Below, piece after piece: positions 34,249-43,816 of a stretch of 45,117 bases of DNA; positions within the stretch are counted from its first letter, which is position 1; each line of letters starts with the position of its first letter. Source of the stretch: Vineibacter terrae. Lineage in GTDB: Bacteria > Pseudomonadota > Alphaproteobacteria > Reyranellales > Reyranellaceae. The DNA is taken from the NCBI RefSeq assembly GCF_008039615.1, contig NZ_VDUZ01000069.1, positions 1 to 45,117 of the forward strand, read 5' to 3'. The notes under the pieces are model-generated. The model saw only the letters and a list, made by a program, of their open reading frames with translations, was not told where the DNA came from and did not search any database. The position numbers and the translations under genes are program-made.

Positions 34249-34527
34249 TCAGCCTGCCACGACGATACGGTCTTCGAGAAAAGGATCCTCGGGCAATGCC
34301 ACTTCGGTTTCCAGCAGGGTGCCGCAGCCGCTGCAGGCGAAGCGGCGCAGCACGATGCGGCTGTCGGTGCCGAGGCCGGCGCCGGGCAGCGAGGCGACCG
34401 GCACCACCGTGAGCGCGGCCTGCTCTTTCCATGATCGGTCGGCGGCGGCCAACGGCCGCTCGCAGGCGCCGCAGCAGATCTTGCCGTCGGCGAGGATCAG
34501 GGTGTCAGAAAATCGCCGGCGGGCCAT
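34249..34527 (-). CDS. Small four-cysteine protein, acetone carboxylase gamma-like
   Basis: A 92-residue protein with two cysteine pairs (C19/C22 in CCGAC and C65/C68 in CSGCG), consistent with a zinc ribbon. The segment CSGCGTLLETEVALPEDP resembles the end of acetone-carboxylase gamma subunits, which are usually longer (about 165 residues). Acetone and acetophenone carboxylases combine HyuA-like and HyuB-like subunits with such a small protein. Here it directly follows HyuB, overlapping by one base (TGATG). AGGAGG lies 7 bases before ATG 34527; a GTG at 34530 is possible. It may be a structural or metal-binding subunit of the HyuAB-type enzyme, by inference. Confidence 0.75.
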   Translation of the reverse strand: MARRRFSDTLILADGKICCGACERPLAAADRSWKEQAALTVVPVASLPGAGLGTDSRIVLRRFACSGCGTLLETEVALPEDPFLEDRIVVAG

Positions 34528-36332
34528 CACGCGACCTCCTGCAGGCGGCGGGCCTTCAGATCGCGCCGCCGGGTTTCGGTCAGGGTGGCATCGAGGACGC
34601 CATCCTTGAAGGCGACGCCGTAGACCTCCTCGGCGGCGCGGGTGGAGATTGCGCCGGCGGTCACATCGTTCACCACTTGATCGGCCGGCCGGTCGAGCGG
34701 ATCGCCAAGGCCACCGCCGCCGTTCCAGCGCACATAGAGGCCATCCTTGCCGCGCAGCGGATAGACGCCCCAGGAAATCGGTTCGTGCCGGCCCTTCATG
34801 TCGGCGAGGCTGCCGGCAAAGGCCGTCGCATCGGACTCGTCGGCATGAATCCAGACATAGTCGTTCAGCGCGCCGGGATAGCCGCCGGCCAGCCCATCGC
34901 TTTGCGGGAACTTGGTGCCCTTGCCGGAGACGACATAGTCGATGCCGCCGTCGGGCGCGTCATGGGCGACGATCATCATCTCGCCACCCGTGCCGCCGCG
35001 ATGGCGGCCGGGCCCGCCCGAGTCCTTCAGGCGGCGGCGGAACAAATAGCGCACCGGGAACGTCGCCTCGATGGTCTCGACATTGGCCATGCGCGAGATC
35101 GGATTCGGGATCTCGCCGCCGATATCGACGCCGTCACCGACATGCCGCGCGCCACCCGCGCCGGCGAAGGTCTCGGTCAGGATGCCGATCGACAAGCCGC
35201 CGCGCTGGTTGGTGCCGAACATGAAGATCGCGAAATGGTTGGCATGCCATACCGCCGTCGATTCCTCGGCGTAGCGCTCACTGGCCGCCAGCATCTTGCC
35301 GATGGTGGCGCAGGCCGCATTGTTGACCGACTGGATCGCACCGACCGTCGCCACCGAGACCGGCGCCGGCCGCGCGCAGTTCACGATGCTGCCTTCCGGC
35401 GCGATCATGCGCACCGGGCGGATGACGCCCTCGTTCCACGTGATGTCGTAGCACAGCAGCGGGAACAGCGGCGCGAACAGCCCGCCCAGCGACGCCCATT
35501 TCGAGCAGTTGACGCTGTATTTCGACTGCGGCGAGGATCCGGTGAAATCGAACACCAGCTCGTCGCCCTGCTTGCGCATGGTGAGCACGACCCTGTAGGT
35601 CTCACCCTTGACCTCGAGATACTGGCGCGACTGCCACTGCCCGTCGGGCAGTTCGCGCAGGCGCTCGCGCAGCCGCTGCTCGGACTGCTCGATCAGCATG
35701 CGGCAGGCGTCGTCGACGATCTCGGCGCCGTATTTCTCGAACAGCGCGATCAGCCGCTCGCCGGCAACGTTGTTGCAAGCGATCATCGAACGCAGGTCGA
35801 GGGCGACCATCTCGGGGCCGCGCACCATGTTCAGGATGGTGTCCCACACGTCCTGGCGCATCTCGCCCCGGTCGATCAGCTTCAGGCCGGGCGACGAGAA
35901 GCCTTCGGTGAAGATGTCGACAGCGTCAGGCGCGAAGCCGCCCGGGTTCATCGCGCCGATATCGAAGACATGGACGAAGCAGGCGCTCCACGCGACCAGC
36001 CGGCCTTCGTAGTGGATCGGCGCGATCAGGTAGATGTCGGACGTATGCAGCGCCGCCGTATAGGGGTCGTTCAGCAGGAACAGGTCGCCTTCGTGGATCT
36101 GTCCGGCGAAGCGGCGGATGATCGCCTTGCAGGCCTCGGCGGCGCTGGTCAGGTGATGCAGGAAGCCGACGCCCCCCATCAGCAGCGACCCATCGGCACG
36201 ATAGAGCGAGACCATCAGGTCGTGCCCTTCGTTGGTGATGGCACTGCCCGAAACGTGCTTCAGCGTCATGACCGCCTCTTCGACGACGCGAAACAGGCGG
36301 TGACGGATGATCGAGAAGGTGATCGGATCCAT
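34527..36332 (-). CDS. hyuB: Hydantoinase B/oxoprolinase family protein
   Basis: A 601-residue protein of typical HyuB length. Clear family blocks are MDPITFSIIRHRL at the start, GDLFLLNDPYTAALHTSDIYLIAPI, DFTGSSPQSKYSVNC, a central NNAACATIGKMLA, SGGPGRHRGGTGGEM and GGGGLGDPLDRP near the end. With HyuA it forms an ATP-dependent enzyme that opens cyclic amides such as N-methylhydantoin or 5-oxoproline; relatives include caprolactamase and ketone carboxylases. GGAG lies 6 bases before ATG 36332. It follows HyuA by 17 bases and overlaps the small four-cysteine gene by one base. Confidence 0.93.
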   Translation of the reverse strand: MDPITFSIIRHRLFRVVEEAVMTLKHVSGSAITNEGHDLMVSLYRADGSLLMGGVGFLHHLTSAAEACKAIIRRFAGQIHEGDLFLLNDPYTAALHTSDIYLIAPIHYEGRLVAWSACFVHVFDIGAMNPGGFAPDAVDIFTEGFSSPGLKLIDRGEMRQDVWDTILNMVRGPEMVALDLRSMIACNNVAGERLIALFEKYGAEIVDDACRMLIEQSEQRLRERLRELPDGQWQSRQYLEVKGETYRVVLTMRKQGDELVFDFTGSSPQSKYSVNCSKWASLGGLFAPLFPLLCYDITWNEGVIRPVRMIAPEGSIVNCARPAPVSVATVGAIQSVNNAACATIGKMLAASERYAEESTAVWHANHFAIFMFGTNQRGGLSIGILTETFAGAGGARHVGDGVDIGGEIPNPISRMANVETIEATFPVRYLFRRRLKDSGGPGRHRGGTGGEMMIVAHDAPDGGIDYVVSGKGTKFPQSDGLAGGYPGALNDYVWIHADESDATAFAGSLADMKGRHEPISWGVYPLRGKDGLYVRWNGGGGLGDPLDRPADQVVNDVTAGAISTRAAEEVYGVAFKDGVLDATLTETRRRDLKARRLQEVA

Positions 36333-36349
36333 CGGTGTCTCCGTGGCGG

Positions 36350-38464
36350 TCAGGCGAAATCGATAATGACGTTGCGATAGCCGTCCAGCGTGCCGCGCTG
36401 GCCCGCCTGCAGCACGATGGTCGTGATCGGCGTGTGGATCACCGCCGGCCCCGCCACGACATTGCCCGGGCGCAGCTTCTCGAAATCGTAGATGTCGGAA
36501 GGCACCATGCTGCCCTCGGCCTCGACGAAGATCGGCCGCCGGCCGATGCGCGCACCGGCCGGATCCGCCCCGCCCGTCGCCTCGGCCGCGATCTCGGGCC
36601 GCTCCATCAACCCGCGCGCCGTCAGCCGGAACTGGGTCATCTCCATGCCGGCTTCGCGATAGGCCGAGCCCTTGCCGTACTTGCGTTCGTAGAGCGCCTC
36701 GAAATCGGTGACCACGCCGGCCAGCGCCGCATCGTCGAGCGGCACGCTGCCGCGGACCGGCGTCGTGACCTCGTGCACCTGGCGGGAATAGCGCAGGTCG
36801 ACCGCGCCATCCAACCGCACGCGATCGCCGGTGAAGCCCTCCAGCGCCAACTGAGCCCGCGCCTTCTCGAGCATCGGCGCGAACAGCCGGTTGACCGCCT
36901 CGGCCGGCGACGGCACCGGCAGCAGCGCCGTCGTGGCGTACTCGTGCACGATATCGGCCGAAATCAGGCCGAACGCGCAATTCACCGAGGCGGTATAGGG
37001 CACCACCATCCGCCGCACGTTGAGCTCGGCGCCGAACATGCCGGCGACCATGCCGCAGGATCCACCGAAGGCGTGCAGCACGAAGTCGCGCGGATCCAGG
37101 CCGCGCTCGACCGTGATCTGGCGGATCAGGTCGGTGATCTGGGCCGCAGCGACCCGGTAGACGCCGATCGCGGCGGCCTCGACCGGCAACCCCAGCGGGC
37201 GGGCGATCTTCTGCTCGAACACCTGCCGTGCCCGCTCGCGATCAAGCCGCATGCTGCCGCCGAGGAAGATCTCGGGGTCCATGTAGCCGATCAGCATAAA
37301 GACGTCGGTCAGGGTCGGCTCGTCGCCGCCGAGGCCGTAGCACACCGGTCCGGGGCGCGAGCCGGCCGAACGCGGGCCGACCCGCGGTGCGTTCGAGCCG
37401 GGCTCAAGCGTGACGATGGATCCGCCGCCCGACCCGATCGAAACGACCTCGATCTTGGGCTGGGTGTAGTGGAAGCGGTCGACCATCGGTTCGCGCGCAT
37501 ATTCGATCGTACCGCCCTGGATCACCGACACCTTGAACGTGGTGCCCCCCATGTCGGTCGCGATGACGTCAGGCTGGTCGAGCAGCTGGCCCAGTGCCCG
37601 GCTGCCGATGACGCCGGCGGCGGGCCCGCACTCCAGCATGCCGATCGAGCGGTCCGCCGCCTCGTGTGCCGGCAACAGGCCGCCATAGCCCTGCATCACC
37701 ATGACCGGACCGTCATATCCCGTCCCGGCCAGCAGCGTTTCGAGGCTGGACAGATAGGCGCGCGTGATGCGGCCGGCATAGGCGTTGATCACGACGGTCG
37801 AGCTGCGCTCGTATTCGCCCGGCACCGGCGCAATGTCGCTCGACAGCGTGCAATAGATATCGGGCGCGATGCGGTTGATCAGCGCCTTGACCTTCTGCTC
37901 GTTGACCGGGTTGTAGAACGACCACAGGAACGACACGGCGATGGCGTCGACCCGGTGGCGGTCGATCAGGTGGCGTACCGCGCGCTCGACCTGGGCCTCG
38001 TCCAGCTCGCGCAGCACCGCGCCCTTGTAATCGACGCGCTCGGCGACGCCCATGATGCGGGCGGCGTCGACCAGAGCCGGCGCGCGGTCCGTCTTGACCG
38101 GATGCTTGATGCGGTCCTCGGTCAACCCGCCCCAGCGGCCATAGGCGCCGCGCGTCACCAGGACGGTGTCCTCGAAGCCTTCGGTCGTCAGCAGGCCGGT
38201 GCGTGAGCCGTCGCGGGTCAGCACCGCGTTGTCGACGACGGTCGAGCCGTGCATGAACAGCGACGTCTGCGCCAGCAACGCCTCCAGCGTCAGACCCATC
38301 GAGGTTGCCGCCGAGCGGATCGAATCGAGCACGCCGGTGGCGAAGTCCGGCGGCGTTGACAATGCCTTGCCAAGGCGCACCGGCTCGCCGGACGCAAACA
38401 CGATGGTGTCCGTGCAGGTGCCGCCGACATCCGTCGCGACGAGATACTTGCGGCCCGTGGTCAT
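36350..38464 (-). CDS. hyuA: Hydantoinase/oxoprolinase family protein (HyuA)
   Basis: A 704-residue HyuA. It opens with LVATDVGGTCTDTIVF, the nucleotide-binding loop (usually DVGGTFTD; here Cys replaces Phe), then FMHGSTVVDNAVL, MQGYGGLLP, ECGPAAGVIGSRAL, VIATDMGGTTFKVSVI and SIGSGGGSI. The actin-like ATPase fold phosphorylates the substrate amide so that HyuB can complete ring opening. ATG 38464 overlaps the stop of the upstream regulator by 4 bases; the ribosome-binding sequence is weak, so coupling to the regulator is likely. The substrate could be a hydantoin, lactam or other cyclic amide. Carboxylation of a ketone is an alternative, given the adjacent gamma-like protein. Confidence 0.93.
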   Translation of the reverse strand: MTTGRKYLVATDVGGTCTDTIVFASGEPVRLGKALSTPPDFATGVLDSIRSAATSMGLTLEALLAQTSLFMHGSTVVDNAVLTRDGSRTGLLTTEGFEDTVLVTRGAYGRWGGLTEDRIKHPVKTDRAPALVDAARIMGVAERVDYKGAVLRELDEAQVERAVRHLIDRHRVDAIAVSFLWSFYNPVNEQKVKALINRIAPDIYCTLSSDIAPVPGEYERSSTVVINAYAGRITRAYLSSLETLLAGTGYDGPVMVMQGYGGLLPAHEAADRSIGMLECGPAAGVIGSRALGQLLDQPDVIATDMGGTTFKVSVIQGGTIEYAREPMVDRFHYTQPKIEVVSIGSGGGSIVTLEPGSNAPRVGPRSAGSRPGPVCYGLGGDEPTLTDVFMLIGYMDPEIFLGGSMRLDRERARQVFEQKIARPLGLPVEAAAIGVYRVAAAQITDLIRQITVERGLDPRDFVLHAFGGSCGMVAGMFGAELNVRRMVVPYTASVNCAFGLISADIVHEYATTALLPVPSPAEAVNRLFAPMLEKARAQLALEGFTGDRVRLDGAVDLRYSRQVHEVTTPVRGSVPLDDAALAGVVTDFEALYERKYGKGSAYREAGMEMTQFRLTARGLMERPEIAAEATGGADPAGARIGRRPIFVEAEGSMVPSDIYDFEKLRPGNVVAGPAVIHTPITTIVLQAGQRGTLDGYRNVIIDFA

Positions 38465-39087
38465 TTCGGTTCTGCCATGTCGTTGGGATCGCGGCGGTCG
38501 GCCAGGCACAGCACATGGCTGCGCCGAGCAAGCTGGCCAGTCAGGCCAAGGGCGACATCGGCGTTGAGATGCACCGCATCGCCGGCACGCAGCACGCGTG
38601 GAACGCTATCGGGCCCCTGGTCGATGGCAACCGTGCCGTCCAGCACATAGGCAAAGGCCGCGCCGCTCACACCATGGTCGCGCAGATCGAAACGCTCCTT
38701 CGACCCGACGGGGATCAGGTGCGCCTCCATCTGGGGACTGGCCAGGTCGGTGGCCAGCGCAACAGCGGCCGGCGCATGCGTCGGCAGCGTGCCGCGCACC
38801 ACGTTGACGGCGCGATCCAGCTCGCGCGATGCCTCGATCAGCCGGTCGACCGGCTCGCCCAGCACTTCCGTGATGGCCAGCACGGTCAGCAGACTCGGAT
38901 TGGCCTCGCCGACTTCGATCTTCTGGATGGCCGCGATGCTGATGCCGCTTTCGGCAGCCAGCTTCTTCAGCGACCAATTGCGCGCCTCGCGAAGCTGCCG
39001 CAGACGCCGCCCGAGCGAGCGCAGCTGCTTGTCGCCGAAGCCTGCCTGCCGTCTTGTCGCGCCCGCCTTTTGTTTCCGCCCTGCCAT
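38461..39087 (-). CDS. XRE family regulator with cupin domain (first of two)
   Basis: A 208-residue protein. A basic N-terminus (MAGRKQKAGATRR) precedes an HTH_3 domain at about 24-80 (LREARNWSLKKLAAESGISIAAIQKIE). A cupin-like domain at about 105-195 includes AFAYVLDGTVAIDQ and VLRAGDAVHLNADV. It is the first gene of the minus operon and lies opposite the importer operon across a 186-base spacer, a position typical of a local regulator acting on both divergent promoters. The second XRE-cupin regulator (33638-34246) is only distantly similar, so the two may sense different compounds or form a relay. Confidence 0.9.
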   Translation of the reverse strand: MAGRKQKAGATRRQAGFGDKQLRSLGRRLRQLREARNWSLKKLAAESGISIAAIQKIEVGEANPSLLTVLAITEVLGEPVDRLIEASRELDRAVNVVRGTLPTHAPAAVALATDLASPQMEAHLIPVGSKERFDLRDHGVSGAAFAYVLDGTVAIDQGPDSVPRVLRAGDAVHLNADVALGLTGQLARRSHVLCLADRRDPNDMAEPK

Positions 39088-39133
39088 TCACGCCCCCTGT
39101 ATCACATACGAGAACGGCGATATTCTTCTTGAA

Positions 39134-39162
39134 ATTTGCCTTGCCGCCTCGGCGTATGTCAA
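39134..39162 (-). promoter_or_regulatory. Candidate promoter for the minus catabolic operon
   Basis: On the minus strand, a perfect TTGACA (39162-39157) is followed after 17 bases by GCAAAT (39139-39134), which matches TATAAT in its last three positions. It lies 47-75 bases upstream of the first regulator gene's ATG. The -10 box is weak, as is common for activated promoters. Confidence 0.35.
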
Positions 39163-39169
39163 ATACTAT
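39141..39169 (+). promoter_or_regulatory. Candidate promoter for the importer operon
   Basis: TTGCCG (39141-39146) and TACTAT (39164-39169) are separated by exactly 17 bases; each matches consensus at four of six positions. It lies about 105 bases upstream of the binding-protein ATG. It overlaps the minus-strand promoter face to face, so the two directions probably compete or share one regulator. Confidence 0.4.
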
Positions 39170-39273
39170 ATCGCCATAGTGGTATTCGAAAATCTCTGCC
39201 AATGCCACAGCAGGTTGCCATGCGCCGTCCTGCACAAACGCTTCAACGACAGAGAGGCAAACGGAGGGGGGCC

Positions 39274-40518
39274 ATGGCACACCGCATCACGCGACGCGGA
39301 TCGATCAAGGCAATTTCAGCCACCATCGGCATCGGGGCGCTCGCGCGCTCCAATCGGGCGTCAGCGCAGACGCTGCCGTCCGTCATCTTCGGCGGCACCA
39401 TCCCCTTCAGCGGCCGCTGGGCTGAAATCGGCCAGAGCGTCCATGCCGGCTATCAGACCGTTGTCAAATACGTCAACGAGGTGAAGGGCGGGATCGACAT
39501 CGGCGGCAAGCGCCATCGGCTGGAGCTGCGCCTGGTCGACGACGCCTCCGATCCGCAGCGCGCCACGACGCTGCTGCAGAAGCAGATCGACGATGACGTG
39601 CTTTTTTTCCTGGGGTCGTATTCGACGCCCATCATCCTGCCCCAGGTTGCACTGACCGAACGGGCCCGCAAGCCTATGGTGCAGGCAGGCGGCGGCGGCG
39701 ACCCGATCTTCACGCAGGGCTACAAGTTCGTCTTCGGCATGTATCCGCGCGCCTCGCGCTCGGCCTTCCCAGCGGTCGACGCTTTCGAGGCGCTGTCGCC
39801 CAAGCCCAAGACCATCACCGTTGTCTACACCAACGACCCGTTCTCCAAGCCCCAGGGCCTCGGCGTGATCGAGCGCCTGAAGGAGAGGGGCATGCAGGTC
39901 ATCAAGGTGTTCGAGCTGCCGGCCCAGCTGCAGGACGTTTCAGCGGTGCTGACCTCGGTGCGCGAGGACGCGCCCGACATCGTCATGTGCCTGACATCGG
40001 ACCAGAACTCGCTGCTGATCGCCCGCCAGATGGCGCAGAGCCGGACCGATGTGAAGATGCTGTTCACCTCGCTCGGACCGCAGGCAGCCAGCTTCCGCGA
40101 GGCGCTGGGCAAGTACGCCAGCGGCATAACCTGCATCTCGACCTGGTCGCCGACCTTTCCCTACACCGACCCGATCTTCGGCTCGACAGCCAAGTTCGCC
40201 GAGTATTACCGCGCCAACAACACCCTGCCGCTGATCTACCATCAGGGCACGGCGGCGGCATGCATCGTCGCCTATGTCAGCGCCCTGCAGACGGTCGGCC
40301 GCACCGACGATCCGATCGCGGTGCGCGATACGCTAGCCAAGCTCGACATCGAATCGCTCTACGGCCGCATCAAGTTCACGCCGCAGGGCGATGGCGACCC
40401 GGTGCTGATGGGATCAGCGGTGACCCAGGTGCAAGGCGGCGACGTCAAGGTGATCGCGCCGGAACGCCTGCGCGAAGCCCCGCCGCTCTGGCCGATCGAG
40501 CCCTGGTCGAAGCGCTGA
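39274..40518 (+). CDS. ABC transporter substrate-binding protein (branched-chain amino acid type)
   Basis: A 414-residue periplasmic binding protein of the LivK-like (Peripla_BP_6) family. A twin-arginine signal (ITRRGSIKA, then a hydrophobic stretch and a cut near ASAQ at about residue 32) suggests Tat export. The mature part shows IFGGTIPFSGRWAEIGQSVHAGY, the usual ligand-pocket opening, then LVDDASDPQRA, FFLGSYSTPIILP and VVYTNDPFSKPQ. Family members bind amino acids, amides, urea or aromatic acids. ATG 39274 has GGAGG 6 bases upstream. It leads the operon encoding its permeases and ATPases. The ligand is presumably the substrate of the divergent catabolic operon. Confidence 0.93.
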   Translation: MAHRITRRGSIKAISATIGIGALARSNRASAQTLPSVIFGGTIPFSGRWAEIGQSVHAGYQTVVKYVNEVKGGIDIGGKRHRLELRLVDDASDPQRATTLLQKQIDDDVLFFLGSYSTPIILPQVALTERARKPMVQAGGGGDPIFTQGYKFVFGMYPRASRSAFPAVDAFEALSPKPKTITVVYTNDPFSKPQGLGVIERLKERGMQVIKVFELPAQLQDVSAVLTSVREDAPDIVMCLTSDQNSLLIARQMAQSRTDVKMLFTSLGPQAASFREALGKYASGITCISTWSPTFPYTDPIFGSTAKFAEYYRANNTLPLIYHQGTAAACIVAYVSALQTVGRTDDPIAVRDTLAKLDIESLYGRIKFTPQGDGDPVLMGSAVTQVQGGDVKVIAPERLREAPPLWPIEPWSKR

Positions 40519-40530
40519 CGCGACCCGGCC

Positions 40531-41409
40531 GTGACTGCGCTGGTCCAGACGCTGGTCAATGGGCTGCTCTACGGCGGCATCCTCTCGATCGCGGCCGTAG
40601 GCTTCTCGCTGATCTTCGGGGTGATGAGCGTCATCAATCTCACCCACGGCATCTTCGTCATCGGCGGGGCCTATGGCGCGCTGGTGGCGTGGTCGGTGCT
40701 GGGCATCGACCCGCTGCTGTCGATCCCGCCCCTGATGCTTGTGGCCTTCGCCCTGGGTTGGGCCTGCCAGCGCCTGGTGATCCAGCCGGCTGTCGAACGC
40801 GGCAACCCGGTCGCAGCGCTGCTCGTCACGTTCGGCTTCGCCCTGATCGCCGTGAACCTGCTGACGGTCACCTTCTCGTCGTCGGTACGGTCGATCAGCC
40901 CGTCCTATTCCTTCATCAACCTGCGGCTCGGCGACATCTCGATCGACCTGGTGCGGCTGGTCGCCTTTGGCTGCGGCCTGGCGCTGATCGCCATCCTCGG
41001 CTCGTTCCTGCGCTTCTCGCGCTGGGGCCGCGTCATCAGGGCGACGGCGCTGTCCGAGCTGGGTGCCCGGCTATGCGGCGTCGACGCCCGCGCGGTCTAT
41101 GCAATGACCTTTGCAGTGGCCAGCGCCTTCGCCGCCGCCTCGGGCGTGCTGATCGGCATGATGCTGCCCTTCACGCCGGCCGATGAAGTGACGTGGACGG
41201 TCTATGCCTTCATCGTCGTGACGCTGGGCGGCGTCGGCAGCCTGGGGGGCGCCATGCTGGGCGGCCTCCTGCTCGGGCTGGTCTCGACCCTGACCCAGAC
41301 CTATCTCGGTGCGGTCTATACCAACATGGTGATGTTCCTGATCCTGCTGTTCACGCTGCTGGTGCGCCCGAACGGCATCCTGGGCAGCGCGTTCAAGGCC
41401 AGCCGCTGA
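40531..41409 (+). CDS. Branched-chain amino acid-type ABC transporter permease (LivH-like)
   Basis: A 292-residue inner-membrane permease with about eight hydrophobic segments. Family landmarks are LVNGLLYGGILSIAAVGFSLIFGVMSVINLTHG at the start (in two parts), the EAA-like loop RAVYAMTFAVASAFAAASGVL, and TLGGVGSLGGAMLGGLLLGL. The start is GTG 40531; no strong ribosome-binding sequence is seen, so coupling to the binding-protein gene 12 bases upstream is likely. It pairs with the LivM-like permease encoded next. Confidence 0.92.
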   Translation: MTALVQTLVNGLLYGGILSIAAVGFSLIFGVMSVINLTHGIFVIGGAYGALVAWSVLGIDPLLSIPPLMLVAFALGWACQRLVIQPAVERGNPVAALLVTFGFALIAVNLLTVTFSSSVRSISPSYSFINLRLGDISIDLVRLVAFGCGLALIAILGSFLRFSRWGRVIRATALSELGARLCGVDARAVYAMTFAVASAFAAASGVLIGMMLPFTPADEVTWTVYAFIVVTLGGVGSLGGAMLGGLLLGLVSTLTQTYLGAVYTNMVMFLILLFTLLVRPNGILGSAFKASR

Positions 41410-41410
41410 C

Positions 41411-42364
41411 ATGGCGCGACGGATCACGATCCTGCTGCTGGCCGTGCTGCTGATCGCCGCGCTGACGACGCTCCCCTTCTTCCTCAAGGCTTTTCACATC
41501 CGGGTCGGGCTGTCGATCTTCCTGTCGGCAGGCTTCGCTGTTTGCTGGTGGCTGCTGGCTGGCTTCACGGCCTACTACAGCTTCGGCCACACCGCCTTCG
41601 TTGGTATCGGCGCCTTCGCTGCGGCGCTGGCCCTGCGCGCCGTGCCCGAAGCAGCTCCCGCGTTGCAGCTTGCATGGAGCCTCGGCGCCGGCCTGGTGGT
41701 CGCCGGCGGGATCGCGGCGATCATCGCCTGGCCGATCCTGCGGCTGCGCGGCCACTACTTCACCATCGCCATGCTGGCTGTCGCCCTGGTGCTGGGCGAA
41801 GCCGTCGCAGCCTTTCCCGTTTTCGGCGGGTCGACCGGCCTCGCCTTGCCCAACCTGGCGCCGATGGGTGTGCGCGTCGAAGCCTTCTTCTACTGGATCG
41901 CGCTGGCGCTGCTGGCCATCGTGATGGCCGTCGCCTGGGTGATCTCGCGCAGCCGGCTGGGCTATGGCTTGGCCGCGATCCGCGAGGACGAGGATGCCGC
42001 GCAGATGCTGGGCGTGCCGACCACGCGCTTCAAGGTCGTGGCCTTTGTGCTGTCGGGTGGGCTGATCGGATTGATCGGCGCCGTCTATGCCTTGAACCTC
42101 GGCTACATCACCAGCGATTCGGTGTTCCGCGGCTCGCTCAGCCTGGAGATGATCGTCAACAGCCTGGTCGGCGGCATGGGTTCGATCCTCGGGCCGGTGA
42201 TCGGCGCCGCCGTCATGACCGGCGTCACCAAGCTGGTCCTGGCCGACCTGCTCGAATACCACCTCGCCATCACCGGCGTGCTGATCGTCGCCGTGGTGCT
42301 CGTCGCACCCGACGGCCTTGTCGGGCTGTGGCGCCGCCGGCGTGCGCAGAGTGCCGGGCGATGA
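41411..42364 (+). CDS. Branched-chain amino acid-type ABC transporter permease (LivM-like)
   Basis: A 317-residue inner-membrane permease with about nine hydrophobic segments. Landmarks are LLAGFTAYYSFGHTAFVGIGAFAAAL near the N-terminus (in two parts), LRGHYFTIAMLAVALVLGE, and the coupling-loop region GYGLAAIREDEDAAQMLGVPTTRFK, which is characteristic of LivM. The C-terminal GGMGSILGPVIGAAVM is also typical. It begins 1 base after the LivH-like stop and overlaps the first ATPase gene by 4 bases. Confidence 0.93.
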   Translation: MARRITILLLAVLLIAALTTLPFFLKAFHIRVGLSIFLSAGFAVCWWLLAGFTAYYSFGHTAFVGIGAFAAALALRAVPEAAPALQLAWSLGAGLVVAGGIAAIIAWPILRLRGHYFTIAMLAVALVLGEAVAAFPVFGGSTGLALPNLAPMGVRVEAFFYWIALALLAIVMAVAWVISRSRLGYGLAAIREDEDAAQMLGVPTTRFKVVAFVLSGGLIGLIGAVYALNLGYITSDSVFRGSLSLEMIVNSLVGGMGSILGPVIGAAVMTGVTKLVLADLLEYHLAITGVLIVAVVLVAPDGLVGLWRRRRAQSAGR

Positions 42365-43079
42365 CCACGCCCCTGCTGGACGTCATGGGACTGAGCCGGC
42401 GGTTCGGCGAGCTGGCCGCGGTCGACGATGTCTCTTTCACCGCCGAAGCCGGCCGCATCGTCAGCCTGATCGGCCCGAACGGCGCGGGCAAGTCGACGAT
42501 CTTCAACCTGCTGACCGGCTACCTGCCGCTCAGCCGGGGCAGCGTCAGCTTCCGCGGCCGGCGCATCGACGGCATGAATACCTGCCGCATCGCCGAGCTC
42601 GGCATCGCCCGTGCATTCCAGATCGCACGGCCCTTCCGCGGCCTGAGCGTGCGCGACAACGTCAAGGTCGGCGCCCTGTTCGGCAACCGCGACAATCGCG
42701 GGCTCGGTGTCGTCGACGAGGCGCTGGCGCTGGCGGGCCTTACCGAGCTGGCCGACAGGCCGGCCGCCGAGCTGACGATCGGCCAGCTGCGCAAGCTCGA
42801 GCTCGGGCGCGCCTTCGCCGCGCGGCCTCACCTGCTGCTGGCCGACGAGCCGCTGGCCGGCCTGGTGCCGGCGGAGTCGGAGGAGATCCTGGCCAGCCTG
42901 AAGGCGCTGGCTGCCCGCGGCGCCGGCGTCCTGCTGGTCGAGCACGACATGCCGGCGGTCATGAAGGTGTCCGACCGCGTCGTCGTCCTGGAGGCCGGCC
43001 GGCTGATCGCCGCCGGGCGGCCCGAGGAGGTCAACCGCGACCCCCGGGTGATCGAGGCCTATCTCGGCCAGGAGGCGCC

Positions 43080-43083
<4 letters not shown>
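42361..43083 (+). CDS. ABC transporter ATP-binding protein (LivG-like)
   Basis: A 240-residue ATPase. Walker A is GPNGAGKST, and Walker B is LLLADEP. The signature region is LTIGQLRKLELGRA, a variant of LSGGQ that is tolerated in this family's LivG proteins. Switch His is in VEHDM. The segment IARAFQIARPFRGLSVRDNV is typical of LivG. It powers uptake together with the LivF-like subunit, each contacting one permease. It overlaps genes on both sides by 4 bases. Confidence 0.93.
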
Positions 43084-43799
<716 letters not shown>

Positions 43800-43816
43800 A
43801 CGCGAGGGAGGACAAG

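Larger units (their letters stand above)
39116..39175. promoter_or_regulatory. Candidate operator half-sites in the divergent spacer
   Basis: GGCGATAT (39116-39123) and ATATCGCC (39168-39175) are exact reverse complements separated by 44 bases. They bracket both predicted -35 boxes. The right copy is next to ACTAT..ATAGT, which adds local dyad symmetry. A site for one of the XRE-cupin regulators is a reasonable inference. Confidence 0.3.

Noticed and set aside
34431-38206. Two overlapping plus-strand open frames of 649 and 623 codons
   Set aside because: Both are antisense to HyuB and HyuA, which match their families throughout. The frames are Arg/His/Asp-rich without domains.
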